This document shows, one piece after another, positions 22,356 through 29,598 of a stretch of 31,248 nt of DNA; within the stretch, counting starts at the first letter, position 1; every line of letters starts with the position of its first letter. This DNA is from an uncultured Collinsella sp. (lineage in GTDB: Bacteria > Actinomycetota > Coriobacteriia > Coriobacteriales > Coriobacteriaceae), in the NCBI GenBank assembly GCA_902490325.1, contig CABUDJ010000017.1, forward strand, positions 1 to 31,248, given 5' to 3'. The notes below the pieces were generated by a model, which had not been told where the DNA came from, did no database searches, and saw nothing but the letters and a program-made list of their open reading frames with translations. The position numbers and the translations under genes were made by a program.

Positions 22356-23075
22356 CTAGGCCAGCGTTACGTTGTGCAGCTCAAAGCGGTCGCCTACGTT
22401 GTGCGAGACAGAATATTCAAACGCGGTGCCGCTATCCAAGAAGCCAATCTGGTTGAGTTCGAGCAGGGGAGAGCCGGGTTTGGTATCCAGGCGCTCAGCC
22501 TCTTCTTCAGTTGCCGCGACAGCGCGAATGGTACGGTGGAAACTCGAGATCTTGAGTCCGCACTGCTCGCGGATGAAGCTGTAGACCGACGCGTACAGGT
22601 CTTTTTTCTTAAGACCCGGAATCAGCTCGAGTGGCATATAGGTGTACTCAATAACGATGGGCTGACCATCGACCTCGCGTACGCGCACGATGTGATAGGC
22701 AAAGTCGTCTTCGGCCATTCCCAGCTGGGTCGCAACCTCTGCCGGCGGATTGACGATCGAGAAATCGTAGACCACCGAGGTCACTTTCTCCCCGCGATGC
22801 TCGTACGAAAAGCCTTGGGCACGGTCGTTCTTGCCTTGGAAAAACACCTGGCCGGGAAGCCCCGCCGTGTCCTTGACGTAGGTGCCCGATCCGCGCCGGC
22901 TGGTAATAAGGCCTTCCTCGGTGATCTGCTCAATCGCGCGCTTGACGGTGATCTTGGAAACGCTATACAGCTCGCAAAACTCTACGACGGTGGGCAGTTT
23001 GTCGCCCGGCTTAAGGGAGCCGTCCTCGATGCTTCGACGGATATCTGCAGCTATCGCCTCGTATTTGGGAATCAT
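22356..23075 (-). CDS. GntR-family regulator with UTRA sensor domain
   Basis: A 239-residue regulator. The winged helix-turn-helix (about 1-68) has the family pattern: IAADIRRSIEDGSLKPGDKL, then LYSVSKITVKRAI and LITSRRGSGTYV. The UTRA domain (about 85-235) binds a small effector, in relatives usually a sugar phosphate; typical UTRA parts are YHIVRVREVDGQPIVIEYTY and the final FEYSVSHNVGDRFEL. GGGAGG lies a few bases before the start on the minus strand. It is divergent from the GH1-PTS genes, and co-directional with manA downstream. It most likely represses the divergent operon until a phosphorylated disaccharide or hexose phosphate binds. The operator was not identified with confidence; CCATATGG (23134-23141) is a candidate. 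Confidence 0.92.
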   Translation of the reverse strand: MIPKYEAIAADIRRSIEDGSLKPGDKLPTVVEFCELYSVSKITVKRAIEQITEEGLITSRRGSGTYVKDTAGLPGQVFFQGKNDRAQGFSYEHRGEKVTSVVYDFSIVNPPAEVATQLGMAEDDFAYHIVRVREVDGQPIVIEYTYMPLELIPGLKKKDLYASVYSFIREQCGLKISSFHRTIRAVAATEEEAERLDTKPGSPLLELNQIGFLDSGTAFEYSVSHNVGDRFELHNVTLA

Positions 23076-23183
23076 GCAATCCTCCCTTCATATTTGCGTT
23101 GATATAAAGAGAGTATACCTACTTAAAAAGCATCCATATGGCTTTCATCAAAGAAGTTCGATAAAGAAAAATAAAAAAGACGC

Positions 23184-23211
23184 TTTACATAATAAATTAG
23201 AGCGCTATAGT
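23184..23211 (+). promoter_or_regulatory. Promoter of the GH1-PTS operon
   Basis: TTTACA (23184-23189), 16 nt, TATAGT (23206-23211) matches five of six consensus bases in each box. Transcription would start near 23218 and give a leader of about 160 nt. Confidence 0.7.
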
Positions 23212-23251
23212 TACAGACAACAAGCGAGATGCATTGGCGTTTGCTTGTGCT

Positions 23252-23344
23252 GTTTGGGGACGGATTTGTTTTGGCGGGCAGGGTATCCAGATACCTGGTG
23301 CGCGCCCGCGCCGGATTGCCTGCCAAAGCAAGCCCGTCTCCAAC
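23252..23344. repeat. REP-like element in the GH1 leader, copy E
   Basis: The left arm 23252-23280 (GTTTGGGGACGG ... TTTTGGCGGGCA) pairs imperfectly along its length with the right arm 23317-23344 (TGCCTGCCAAAGC ... CGTCTCCAAC). Most differences are G-U pairs or single changes. The 36-nt middle holds its own hairpin, GGTATC (23282-23287) with GATACC (23290-23295). The stretch GGGACGGATTTGTTTTGGC closely matches the minus strand of copy F (27194-27234). Confidence 0.75.
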
Positions 23345-23376
23345 CGAAAGCTCTAGACACGAAAGCGAGGACTTTG

Positions 23377-24777
23377 ATGGCTCAGTATCAGCTGCCCCGT
23401 GACTTCTTCTTTGGCGCTGCTATGTCCGGCCCGCAGACTGAGGGTCAGTGGAACCAGGGCGGCAAGCTCGAGAACCTGTGGGATACCTGGTCCATCCAGG
23501 ATCTGGGCTCGTTCTACAACTGCGTTGGCTCTTACGCCGGCAATGACTTTATGGCCAAGTACCAGGAAGACCTTCGCATTTTGAAGGACTTGGGCCTGGA
23601 TACCTATCGCACTTCCATCCAGTGGAGCCGTCTGCTCGATGCCGACGGCAACCTCAACGAGGAGGGTGCTGCGTGGTATCACGAGTTGTTCCGCGCCTCT
23701 CGCGAAGCCGGCCTGGAGCCGTTTGTCAACTTGTACCACTTTGACATGCCCACCTACCTTTTTAACCGTGGCGGCTGGGAGAGCCGTGAGGTTGTCGAGG
23801 CTTACGCACATTACGCCGACGTCGCCTTCCACGAGTTTGGCCAGGAGATCAAGTACTGGTTCACCTTTAACGAGCCCATCGTCGAGCCCGAGCAGCGCTA
23901 TCAGGAGGGCGTGTGGTTCCCGCAACTCCACGACTTCAACCGTGCTCGCACCGTGCAGTATCACATCTCGCTGGCACATGCGCTGGCCGTGGCCAACTAT
24001 CGTAAGGCCTATGACGAGGGCGCCGTTCGCGCTGATGCCAAGATCGGCATGATCAACTGCTTTACCCCGGTCTACACCAAGGAGAACCCCAGCGAGGCAG
24101 ACCTCGAGGCTGTGCGTATGACCAGCGGCATCAACAATCGCTGGTGGCTTGACCTTATTACCAAGGGCGAGCTTCCTGCCGACGTGCTCGACAGCCTGGC
24201 CGAGGGCGGCGTTAAGCTTCCGTTCCGTGCCGGCGACCAAGAGATTCTTAAGCAGGGTGTTGTCGACTGGCTCGGTTGCAACTACTACCACCCCACGCGC
24301 GTTCAGGCGCCGGCGAGCAAGATCGACCAGTACGGTCTGCCGCACTTTGCCGACGAGTACGTGTGGCCCGACGCCGTTATGAACGAGAGCCGCGGCTGGG
24401 AGATCTACCCGCAGGGCCTCTACGACTTTGGCATGGACTGCGCTAAGAACTACCCCGATCTTGAGTGGTTCGTTTCCGAGAACGGCATCGGCATCATGGA
24501 CGAATACAAGAACCGCGATGCCGAAGGAACCATCCAGGATGACTACCGCGTCGACTTTGTGCGCCAGCACCTGGAGTGGGTTGCCAAGGCAATCTCCGAG
24601 GGCGCCAAATGCCGGGGCTATCACTACTGGGCCGTCATCGATAACTGGTCTTGGGCCAATGCCTTTAAGAATCGTTACGGCTTTGTCGAGGTCGATCTGA
24701 TGGATGGCTATAAGCGCCGCCTTAAGAAGTCGGCAGCCTGGCTCAAACAGGTCGCCACGACCCACGTGGTTGATTAG
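23377..24777 (+). CDS. Glycoside hydrolase family 1, probable 6-phospho-beta-glycosidase
   Basis: A 466-residue GH1 enzyme. The acid/base Glu is in WFTFNEP and the nucleophile Glu in FVSENGIG. The N-terminus PRDFFFGAAMSGPQTEG is typical. Near the C-terminus DNWSWANAFKNRYGF replaces the DNFEW of enzymes acting on free sugars: the Ser, with the Lys and Tyr after it, forms the phosphate-binding corner of 6-phospho-glycosidases. The Lys is one position earlier than in LacG, so the exact substrate is uncertain. It would cleave the phosphorylated disaccharide from the PTS into a hexose-6-phosphate and a free sugar in the cytoplasm. ATG 23377 has AGCGAGG 6 nt upstream; the long open extension before it covers the promoter and leader and is not GH1-like. 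Confidence 0.93.
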   Translation: MAQYQLPRDFFFGAAMSGPQTEGQWNQGGKLENLWDTWSIQDLGSFYNCVGSYAGNDFMAKYQEDLRILKDLGLDTYRTSIQWSRLLDADGNLNEEGAAWYHELFRASREAGLEPFVNLYHFDMPTYLFNRGGWESREVVEAYAHYADVAFHEFGQEIKYWFTFNEPIVEPEQRYQEGVWFPQLHDFNRARTVQYHISLAHALAVANYRKAYDEGAVRADAKIGMINCFTPVYTKENPSEADLEAVRMTSGINNRWWLDLITKGELPADVLDSLAEGGVKLPFRAGDQEILKQGVVDWLGCNYYHPTRVQAPASKIDQYGLPHFADEYVWPDAVMNESRGWEIYPQGLYDFGMDCAKNYPDLEWFVSENGIGIMDEYKNRDAEGTIQDDYRVDFVRQHLEWVAKAISEGAKCRGYHYWAVIDNWSWANAFKNRYGFVEVDLMDGYKRRLKKSAAWLKQVATTHVVD

Positions 24778-24897
24778 CGACCGGGCGAACGCCCAGACCG
24801 CGCGCCGCCGCGCGCAACACATGGCACATCTGGTGGCAGAGGGCGACAGACCACCGTGCGCATAGGAAAAGGCCGGATTTGAAAGTTAGGAGCAATC

Positions 24898-26241
24898 ATG
24901 GCCAGTGACAACGGAAAGAGTTTCCTCGACAAGTTTGCCGAGGTCTCTGCGAAGGTGGGAAACCAGGTTCACCTGCGTTCCCTGCGTGACGCCTTCGCGA
25001 CCATCACGCCGCTCTATATCCTTGCGGGTATCGCGGTTCTCATTAACAACGTCGTGTTCCCTCTGTTCCCGCTCGATGCGGCGGGCCTTGCCAACCTTCA
25101 GACGTGGGGTTCGGCAATTACGCTGGGCACCCTCAACGTCTCTGCCATTATCTTGGCCGGATTGATTGGCTACAGCCTCGCTAAGAACAAGCGTTTCGAT
25201 AACCCGCTCGCTTGCGTGGTCGTCGCTATCTCTGCTTTCGTCATCATGATGCCGCAGCAGATCACCGCCTCGCTTGCCGCCACGAGCCCGCTGCTCACCG
25301 ACAAGATCACCTCCGCCGAGGTCACGGGCGCCCTTTCGACTGCCAACACCGGCACCAACGGTCTGTTCTCGGCTATTATCATCGCCCTGCTTTCCGTCTC
25401 GCTCTTCATCAAGATTTCTGGCGTCGAGAAGCTCAAGGTTAAGCTGGGCGAGGGCGTGCCTCCCGCGGTCTCCAACTCCTTCAACGTCATGATCCCGATG
25501 CTGCTCAACCTCGCAATCTTCGCTCTTGCCGCAGCCCTGCTCGCCGTGTGCGCCGGCACCGATCTGTGCGCCATCATCTCCACGTGCATCTCCAACCCGC
25601 TCAAGAACATCATGAACGCCGGTCCGTGGGCTGTTATCCTCATCTACACCCTTGCTAACCTGCTGTTCTGCGTCGGTATTCACCAGTCCACCATCTCTGG
25701 CGCTACCGTCGAGCCGATCCTGACCATGCTCATCGTCGACAACATGGCTACCTTTGCCGCCGGTGGCACCATCCAGCCCGATCACTACATGAACATGCAG
25801 ATCGTTAACAGCTTCGCCCTCATCGGCGGCTCGGGCTGCACCCTCATGCTTCTGCTCGACACGCTCCTGTTCTCCAAGAACAAGGCTTCCGAGACCGTTT
25901 CCAAGATGGCTATCCTGCCTGGTCTGTTCAACATCAACGAGCCGGTTATCTACGGTTACCCCATCGTGTACAACCTGCCGCTCATGATCCCGTTCGTCCT
26001 TCTTCCCGATCTGTTCATCGGCATCACCTATGGCCTTACCTGCGCAGGCATCATCAGCCCCTGCATCGCCCAGGTGCCCTGGACCATGCCTCCCGTCATC
26101 AATGCCCTGCTCGCTACGGGCTTTGACTGGCGCGCCGGCGTGTGGCAGGCTTTCGAGATTGTCATTGGCATGGCCGTCTACCTGCCCTTTATGAAGATTT
26201 CCGAGAAGGCAATCGCCAAGCAGGAGGCTCTCGCCGAGTAG
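24898..26241 (+). CDS. PTS lactose/cellobiose-type EIIC permease
   Basis: A 447-residue membrane protein with about ten hydrophobic segments. It is the channel subunit of a lactose/cellobiose/beta-glucoside PTS. Family marks are DAFATITPLYILAGI near the N-terminus, GIHQSTISGATVEPI, and GLFNINEPVIYGYPIVYNL (about 340-358), where NEP is the sugar-binding loop. It brings the disaccharide across while EIIB phosphorylates it. TTAGGAG precedes the ATG. The GH1 gene ends 120 nt upstream without a clear terminator, and EIIB starts 161 nt downstream after a hairpin, so all are probably one operon. Confidence 0.93.
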   Translation: MASDNGKSFLDKFAEVSAKVGNQVHLRSLRDAFATITPLYILAGIAVLINNVVFPLFPLDAAGLANLQTWGSAITLGTLNVSAIILAGLIGYSLAKNKRFDNPLACVVVAISAFVIMMPQQITASLAATSPLLTDKITSAEVTGALSTANTGTNGLFSAIIIALLSVSLFIKISGVEKLKVKLGEGVPPAVSNSFNVMIPMLLNLAIFALAAALLAVCAGTDLCAIISTCISNPLKNIMNAGPWAVILIYTLANLLFCVGIHQSTISGATVEPILTMLIVDNMATFAAGGTIQPDHYMNMQIVNSFALIGGSGCTLMLLLDTLLFSKNKASETVSKMAILPGLFNINEPVIYGYPIVYNLPLMIPFVLLPDLFIGITYGLTCAGIISPCIAQVPWTMPPVINALLATGFDWRAGVWQAFEIVIGMAVYLPFMKISEKAIAKQEALAE

Positions 26242-26270
26242 AACGCCTAACGTTCGTCCCTTTCACCTTT

Positions 26271-26301
26271 GCGGGCGCCGGTACGCGGTGCCGGTGCCCG
26301 C
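26271..26301 (+). other. Intercistronic hairpin between EIIC and EIIB
   Basis: GCGGGCGCCGG (26271-26281) pairs with CCGGTGCCCGC (26291-26301), 11 bp with one G-U pair and a 9-nt loop. The tail is CTCTCTCCC rather than T-rich, so it may act as an RNA-stability or partial termination element rather than a full terminator. Confidence 0.6.
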
Positions 26302-26402
26302 GGCTCTCTCCCTTGCGTAAAGATACAGGGGAGCGGGCACAATAGCCGCAAGGAATACAACCAGTTGTCGTCTGCGCGCCGCGCAGTTATAAGGAGGAAA
26401 CC

Positions 26403-26705
26403 ATGAAGAAGATCATGCTCTGCTGCAATGCCGGCATGTCCACGAGCCTGCTGGTCCAGAAGATGCAGGCCGAGGTTGCAAACCGTGGTCTGGATATTGA
26501 GGTCGAGGCTCGTCCCATGAACGAGGCCCACGATCACCTGGACGAGTGCGACATGTTGCTGCTTGGTCCGCAGATCGGCTACACCAAGGGCGATTTTGAG
26601 AAGGAGGCCGCCGGTCGTTTTCCGGTCGAGGTCATCAACATGGTCGACTACGGCCGCATGAACGCTGCCGGCATCATCGACCACTGCGTCAGCGTGATGG
26701 GCTAG
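26403..26705 (+). CDS. PTS lactose/cellobiose-type EIIB
   Basis: A 100-residue EIIB of the ChbB/LicB type. The phosphorylated Cys is C8 in LCCNAGMSTSLLV; C7 precedes it. The middle GPQIGY and the ending VINMVDYGRMN are typical of the family. It takes phosphate from EIIA and passes it to the sugar bound in EIIC. It is a full-length, free-standing subunit. AAGGAGG stands 6 nt before the ATG. The EIIA start lies 9 nt after its stop. Confidence 0.94.
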   Translation: MKKIMLCCNAGMSTSLLVQKMQAEVANRGLDIEVEARPMNEAHDHLDECDMLLLGPQIGYTKGDFEKEAAGRFPVEVINMVDYGRMNAAGIIDHCVSVMG

Positions 26706-26714
26706 GTGCTCCGC

Positions 26715-27047
26715 ATGGAGGATATGAACGAACTGCAGATGACCTGCTTCGAGATCATCAGCTACGTCGGTACCGCCAAGAGCATGTACATCAATGCCGT
26801 GCAAAAGGCCAAGGAGGGCGATTTTGACGCCGCCGAGGAGCTTATCAAGCAGGGCGACGAGGCCTATAACGGTGGCCACGATGTTCACATGGGGCTTCTG
26901 AAGAAGGAGGCCAACGGCGAGCGTAACGGCGAGGCCCCGTTGATTCTGCTGCATGCCGAGGACCAGATGGCCGGTACCGAGACCATGCGCGTCATGGCGA
27001 CGGAGCTCATCGAGATTCACAAGCAGCTGCAGGTACTTCAGGCCTAG
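26715..27047 (+). CDS. PTS lactose/cellobiose-type EIIA
   Basis: A 110-residue helical EIIA of the LacF/ChbA type, which forms a trimer of three-helix units. The N-terminal FEIISYVGTAKSMYINAV is typical. The phosphorylated His is H80 in LHAEDQMAG, and D83 is the residue that binds the central metal in the trimer. It accepts phosphate from HPr and passes it to Cys8 of EIIB. The start is uncertain: GTG 26706 touches the EIIB stop, ATG 26715 has AGGTG six bases before it and gives the usual N-terminus, and ATG 26724 is a third option. It ends the PTS part of the operon, and a strong terminator follows. Confidence 0.92.
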   Translation: MEDMNELQMTCFEIISYVGTAKSMYINAVQKAKEGDFDAAEELIKQGDEAYNGGHDVHMGLLKKEANGERNGEAPLILLHAEDQMAGTETMRVMATELIEIHKQLQVLQA

Positions 27048-27105
27048 TCGGCGTTATCGCCGCGATGGACCGTGCGGTCCAACAGACAACACAGTCCCTT
27101 TGACG

Positions 27106-27140
27106 GGCGCCGGGAGTCTCCGCCTCCCGGCGCCTTTATA
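27106..27140 (+). terminator. Intrinsic terminator after EIIA
   Basis: GGCGCCGGGAG (27106-27116) pairs perfectly with CTCCCGGCGCC (27124-27134), loop 7 nt, followed by TTTATA. A small GGACC/GGTCC stem (27067-27080) precedes it. Confidence 0.88.
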
Positions 27141-27193
27141 TTTGGGGAAGGTCTTGCGCGACCTATTAAGCGACCATTCGCGCTTCCCCAGAT

Positions 27194-27234
27194 AAAACCT
27201 GCCAAAACAAACCTGTCCCTTTTTGGTAGGTTTT
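27194..27234. repeat. REP-like palindromic repeat, copy F
   Basis: AAAACCTGCCAAAA (27194-27207) pairs with TTTTGGTAGGTTTT (27221-27234), 14 bp with one G-U pair. On the minus strand the loop and arm read GGGACAGGTTTGTTTTGGC, matching the left arm of copy E. It could also act as a terminator since T residues follow. A GGGGAAG/CTTCCCC stem (27144-27189) lies just before it. It stands between the PTS terminator and the ROK gene. Confidence 0.75.
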
Positions 27235-27288
27235 TGCCTTGGGAGCGGTACCATACAGGCAATGTTTAAACGAGAAAGGTGGGCTCCC

Positions 27289-28242
27289 ATGGAACCTAAG
27301 CAGTACTACATCGGCATCGACGTCGGCGGCACTTCGGTTAAGGAGGGCCTGTTCGACGAGGACGGAAACCTGCTGGCCAAGGCCAGCGTGCCCACGCCTC
27401 CCATCGTTGACGCTGCGGGCTTTGCCGCGGTGACCGAGGCTATCGACCAGGTGGTCGCCAAGGCGCAGATTCCGCGTGCCTTTGTGGCAGGCATTGGCCT
27501 GGCCGTTCCGTGCCCCATCCCGGCGTCGGGCGATGCCAAGGTCAAGGCCAACATTGCCATTAACCTGCCCGAGCTGAGGGTCGCCATTCAGGAGCACTGC
27601 CCCGATGCGGTCGTTAAGTATGAGAACGACGCCAACGCCGCTGCCATGGGCGAGGCCTGGCTCGGCTCTGCCAAGGGTGTACAGAACGTGGTGATGGTCA
27701 CCATCGGTACCGGCGTGGGCGGCGGCGTTATCGTCAACGGCGACGTGGTGTCGGGCGTTGTGGGTGCCGGCGGCGAGATCGGCCACATGTGCCTGAATCC
27801 GGCTGAGGAGCGCACCTGCGGCTGCGGCGGCCATGGCCACCTGGAGCAGTATTCCAGCGCCACCGGTGTGGTGAGCAACTACCTTGCCGAGTGCAAGAAA
27901 GCGGGCGTCGAGCCCATCGAGCTCACCGGCCCCTCCGATTCCAAGGACGTGTTCCAGGCCTGCCGCGAGGGCGATAAGCTCGCGCTTGCCGCGGCCGATA
28001 CCATGGCCGACTATCTCGGCCGTGCCCTGGCGCTTATTGCCAACGTGGTCGACCCCGAGATGTTCCTCATCGGCGGCGGCGCGTCCGCTTCGGCCGATGT
28101 CTATCTCGACAAGGTTCGCGAGCACTTTAAGCAGTACGCGCTTTCCGCCTCGCGCGAGACGCCCATTAAGGTCGCTTCGCTCGGCAACGACGCCGGCATC
28201 ATCGGTGCCGCATACGTAGCCCTGCGCGCCGCCGGTAAATAG
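27289..28242 (+). CDS. ROK-family sugar kinase (probable glucokinase)
   Basis: A 317-residue ROK kinase. The ATP loop is GIDVGGTSVKEGLF (about 9-22), the catalytic Asp is in ENDANAAAMGE, and GTGVGGGVI is the second phosphate loop. The zinc region reads GHMCLN...TCGCGGHGHLEQ: family members usually have C-x-C-G-x2-G-C, and here the third Cys is His. Zinc may still bind, as His can replace Cys. It would phosphorylate the free hexose, probably glucose, released by the GH1 enzyme. ATG 27289 follows AAAGGTGGG. The terminator and repeat upstream suggest separate transcription from the PTS genes. Confidence 0.9.
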   Translation: MEPKQYYIGIDVGGTSVKEGLFDEDGNLLAKASVPTPPIVDAAGFAAVTEAIDQVVAKAQIPRAFVAGIGLAVPCPIPASGDAKVKANIAINLPELRVAIQEHCPDAVVKYENDANAAAMGEAWLGSAKGVQNVVMVTIGTGVGGGVIVNGDVVSGVVGAGGEIGHMCLNPAEERTCGCGGHGHLEQYSSATGVVSNYLAECKKAGVEPIELTGPSDSKDVFQACREGDKLALAAADTMADYLGRALALIANVVDPEMFLIGGGASASADVYLDKVREHFKQYALSASRETPIKVASLGNDAGIIGAAYVALRAAGK

Positions 28243-28243
28243 C

Positions 28244-28290
28244 TGGTGCAAGGGGGTCAGGTTACTTTGCACCAACATGGTGCAAAAGGG
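28244..28290. repeat. REP-like palindromic repeat, copy G
   Basis: TGGTGCAA (28244-28251) pairs with TTGCACCA (28267-28274) around a core with GGGGGTCAGGTTAC. TGGTGCAA occurs again at 28278-28285, followed by AAGGGAC. It starts two bases after the stop codon of the ROK gene. The core differs from the other copies (GGGGGTCAGG), so it is a second family with the same design. Confidence 0.7.
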
Positions 28291-28361
28291 ACGGCCTTGG
28301 CCCCCATGCCTGCCCCAAATTGTGCCGTGCCCCTTCCGTCTGCGAAGGCTCGGCGCCAGCG

Positions 28362-28370
28362 TGCTACCAT
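28362..28370 (+). promoter_or_regulatory. Putative extended -10 box of ppaC
   Basis: TGCTACCAT has the TG extension and a TAnnAT-type -10 box (28365-28370). Transcription would start near 28377, about 32 nt before the ATG. No -35 box is clear. Confidence 0.4.
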
Positions 28371-28408
28371 AGCTACGTCCAAGTACACATATCAAGTGGA
28401 GGATATCC

Positions 28409-29332
28409 ATGGCAAACGTTCTTGTCTTTGGTCACCAGAACCCCGATAACGACGCCATCATGAGCGCCGTCGCCCTGTCCCAGCTGCTCAACCAGGTTGA
28501 GTATGCCGGCAACACCTACGAGGCCTGCGCCCTTGGTCAGCTTCCGGCGGAGTCCGCCAAGCTGCTCGCCGACGCCGGCATTGCCGAGCCCCGCGTGATT
28601 GAGTCCGTCGAGGCCGGTCAGCTCGTCGTCCTCACCGACCACAACGAGTCCGCCCAGTCCGTCGCCGGCCTTAAGGACGCCACGGTCTTTGGCGTCGTCG
28701 ATCATCACCGCATCGGCGATTTCGAGACCGCCGGCCCGCTGCACTACATCTGCCTGCCCTGGGGCTCCAGCTGCACCATCGTCACCAAGCTCGCCGACGT
28801 GCTCGGCGTTGAGCTTTCCGACGTCCAGGCCAAGCTGCTGCTCTCGGCCATGATGACCGACACGCTCATGCTCAAGAGCCCCACCACCACCGATGTCGAC
28901 CGCGCCGTCGCCGCCAAGCTCGGCGAGCAGGTGGGCGTCGACCCGGTCAAGTTTGGCATGGAGGTCTTCCTTACCCGCCCGTCCGGCTCCTTCACCGCTG
29001 CCGAGATGGTCGGCAACGACATCAAGATGTTCGAGCCCGCCGGCAAGAAGCTGCTCATCGGCCAGTACGAGACCGTCGACAAGAGCCGTGCGCTTGGCAT
29101 GATTGACGAGATCCGCGAGGCCATGCGCGCCTACGCCGCCGAGAAGGGTGCCGACGGCATTGTCCTGTGCATCACCGACATCATGGAGGAGGGCTCGCAG
29201 GTCCTGCTCGAGGGCGAGACCGAGGCTGCTCAGAAGGGCCTGGGCATTGCCGACGAGCACGACGGCGTCTGGATGCCGGGCGTCCTCTCCCGTAAGAAGC
29301 AGGTCGCTGCCCCCATCATGGCCGCCTGCTAG
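28409..29332 (+). CDS. ppaC: Manganese-dependent inorganic pyrophosphatase (class II)
   Basis: A 307-residue, full-length class II pyrophosphatase of the DHH family. It splits pyrophosphate to phosphate in the cytoplasm and so drives biosynthesis. Metal ligands are visible: H9, D13 and D15 in FGHQNPDNDA, D77 in LTDHNES, and D98-H99-H100 in VVDHHRIGDF. The C-terminal DHHA2 domain ends with SRKKQVAAPI, which binds the substrate. There is no CBS-domain insert, so it should not be nucleotide-regulated. GGAGG lies 6 nt before the ATG. It is followed by a strong terminator and has very strong GC-rich codon bias, as for a highly expressed gene. Confidence 0.96.
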   Translation: MANVLVFGHQNPDNDAIMSAVALSQLLNQVEYAGNTYEACALGQLPAESAKLLADAGIAEPRVIESVEAGQLVVLTDHNESAQSVAGLKDATVFGVVDHHRIGDFETAGPLHYICLPWGSSCTIVTKLADVLGVELSDVQAKLLLSAMMTDTLMLKSPTTTDVDRAVAAKLGEQVGVDPVKFGMEVFLTRPSGSFTAAEMVGNDIKMFEPAGKKLLIGQYETVDKSRALGMIDEIREAMRAYAAEKGADGIVLCITDIMEEGSQVLLEGETEAAQKGLGIADEHDGVWMPGVLSRKKQVAAPIMAAC

Positions 29333-29351
29333 GTTTAGTTGACCGAACGCC

Positions 29352-29391
29352 ACGACCGGATCGCGGACGCCCCGCGCTCCGGTCGTTTTTT
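29352..29391 (+). terminator. Intrinsic terminator after ppaC
   Basis: ACGACCGGA (29352-29360) pairs with TCCGGTCGT (29378-29386), with an inner CGCGG/CCGCG stem, followed by a run of T to 29391. Confidence 0.93.
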
Positions 29392-29529
29392 GTGCATGCG
29401 CCGCGTCGTCTCTTGGACAGGCGTGCCCGTGCCGTTGAGCAAATAATGTTCAACCTGTGGTTCCGCTTTTCGGCCACGCTTGCGCGCTTGTCGTGCAGGG
29501 TAGGCTAGATGCAAGCGTAATACGTTAGA

Positions 29530-29565
29530 GCGCGGCGCCGCCACTTGGGCGGGCCGTGCTTTTTT
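29530..29565 (+). terminator. Terminator-like hairpin in the nhaA leader
   Basis: GCGCGGC and CCGCC (29530-29542, with one bulged G) pair with GGCGG and GCCGTGC (29548-29559). Six T follow (29560-29565). A second hairpin, ACGGGA/TCCCGT (29569-29583), lies directly before the ribosome binding site AAAGGAG. ppaC already has its own terminator, so this one may be a transcription attenuator for nhaA. Confidence 0.7.
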
Positions 29566-29598
29566 AAGACGGGAGCTTTCCCGTGAAAGGAGCCGCCC

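Larger units (their letters stand above)
23076..23376. other. Divergent control region of the sugar locus
   Basis: A 301-base gap between gntR (minus) and the GH1 gene (plus). The gntR-proximal part (23101-23215) is AT-rich. It contains a minus-strand TATACT (23117-23112) that may be the gntR -10 box, an 8-bp palindrome CCATATGG (23134-23141), and the GH1 promoter (23184-23211). The remainder is the GH1 leader with the REP-like inverted pair (23252-23344) and the ribosome binding site AGCGAGG (23364-23370). Confidence 0.7.

Noticed and set aside
23353..24822. Long minus-strand open frame (489 codons) opposite the GH1 gene
   Set aside because: It mirrors the GH1 coding sequence, which carries clear catalytic motifs; the minus frame has no family features or ribosome binding site.
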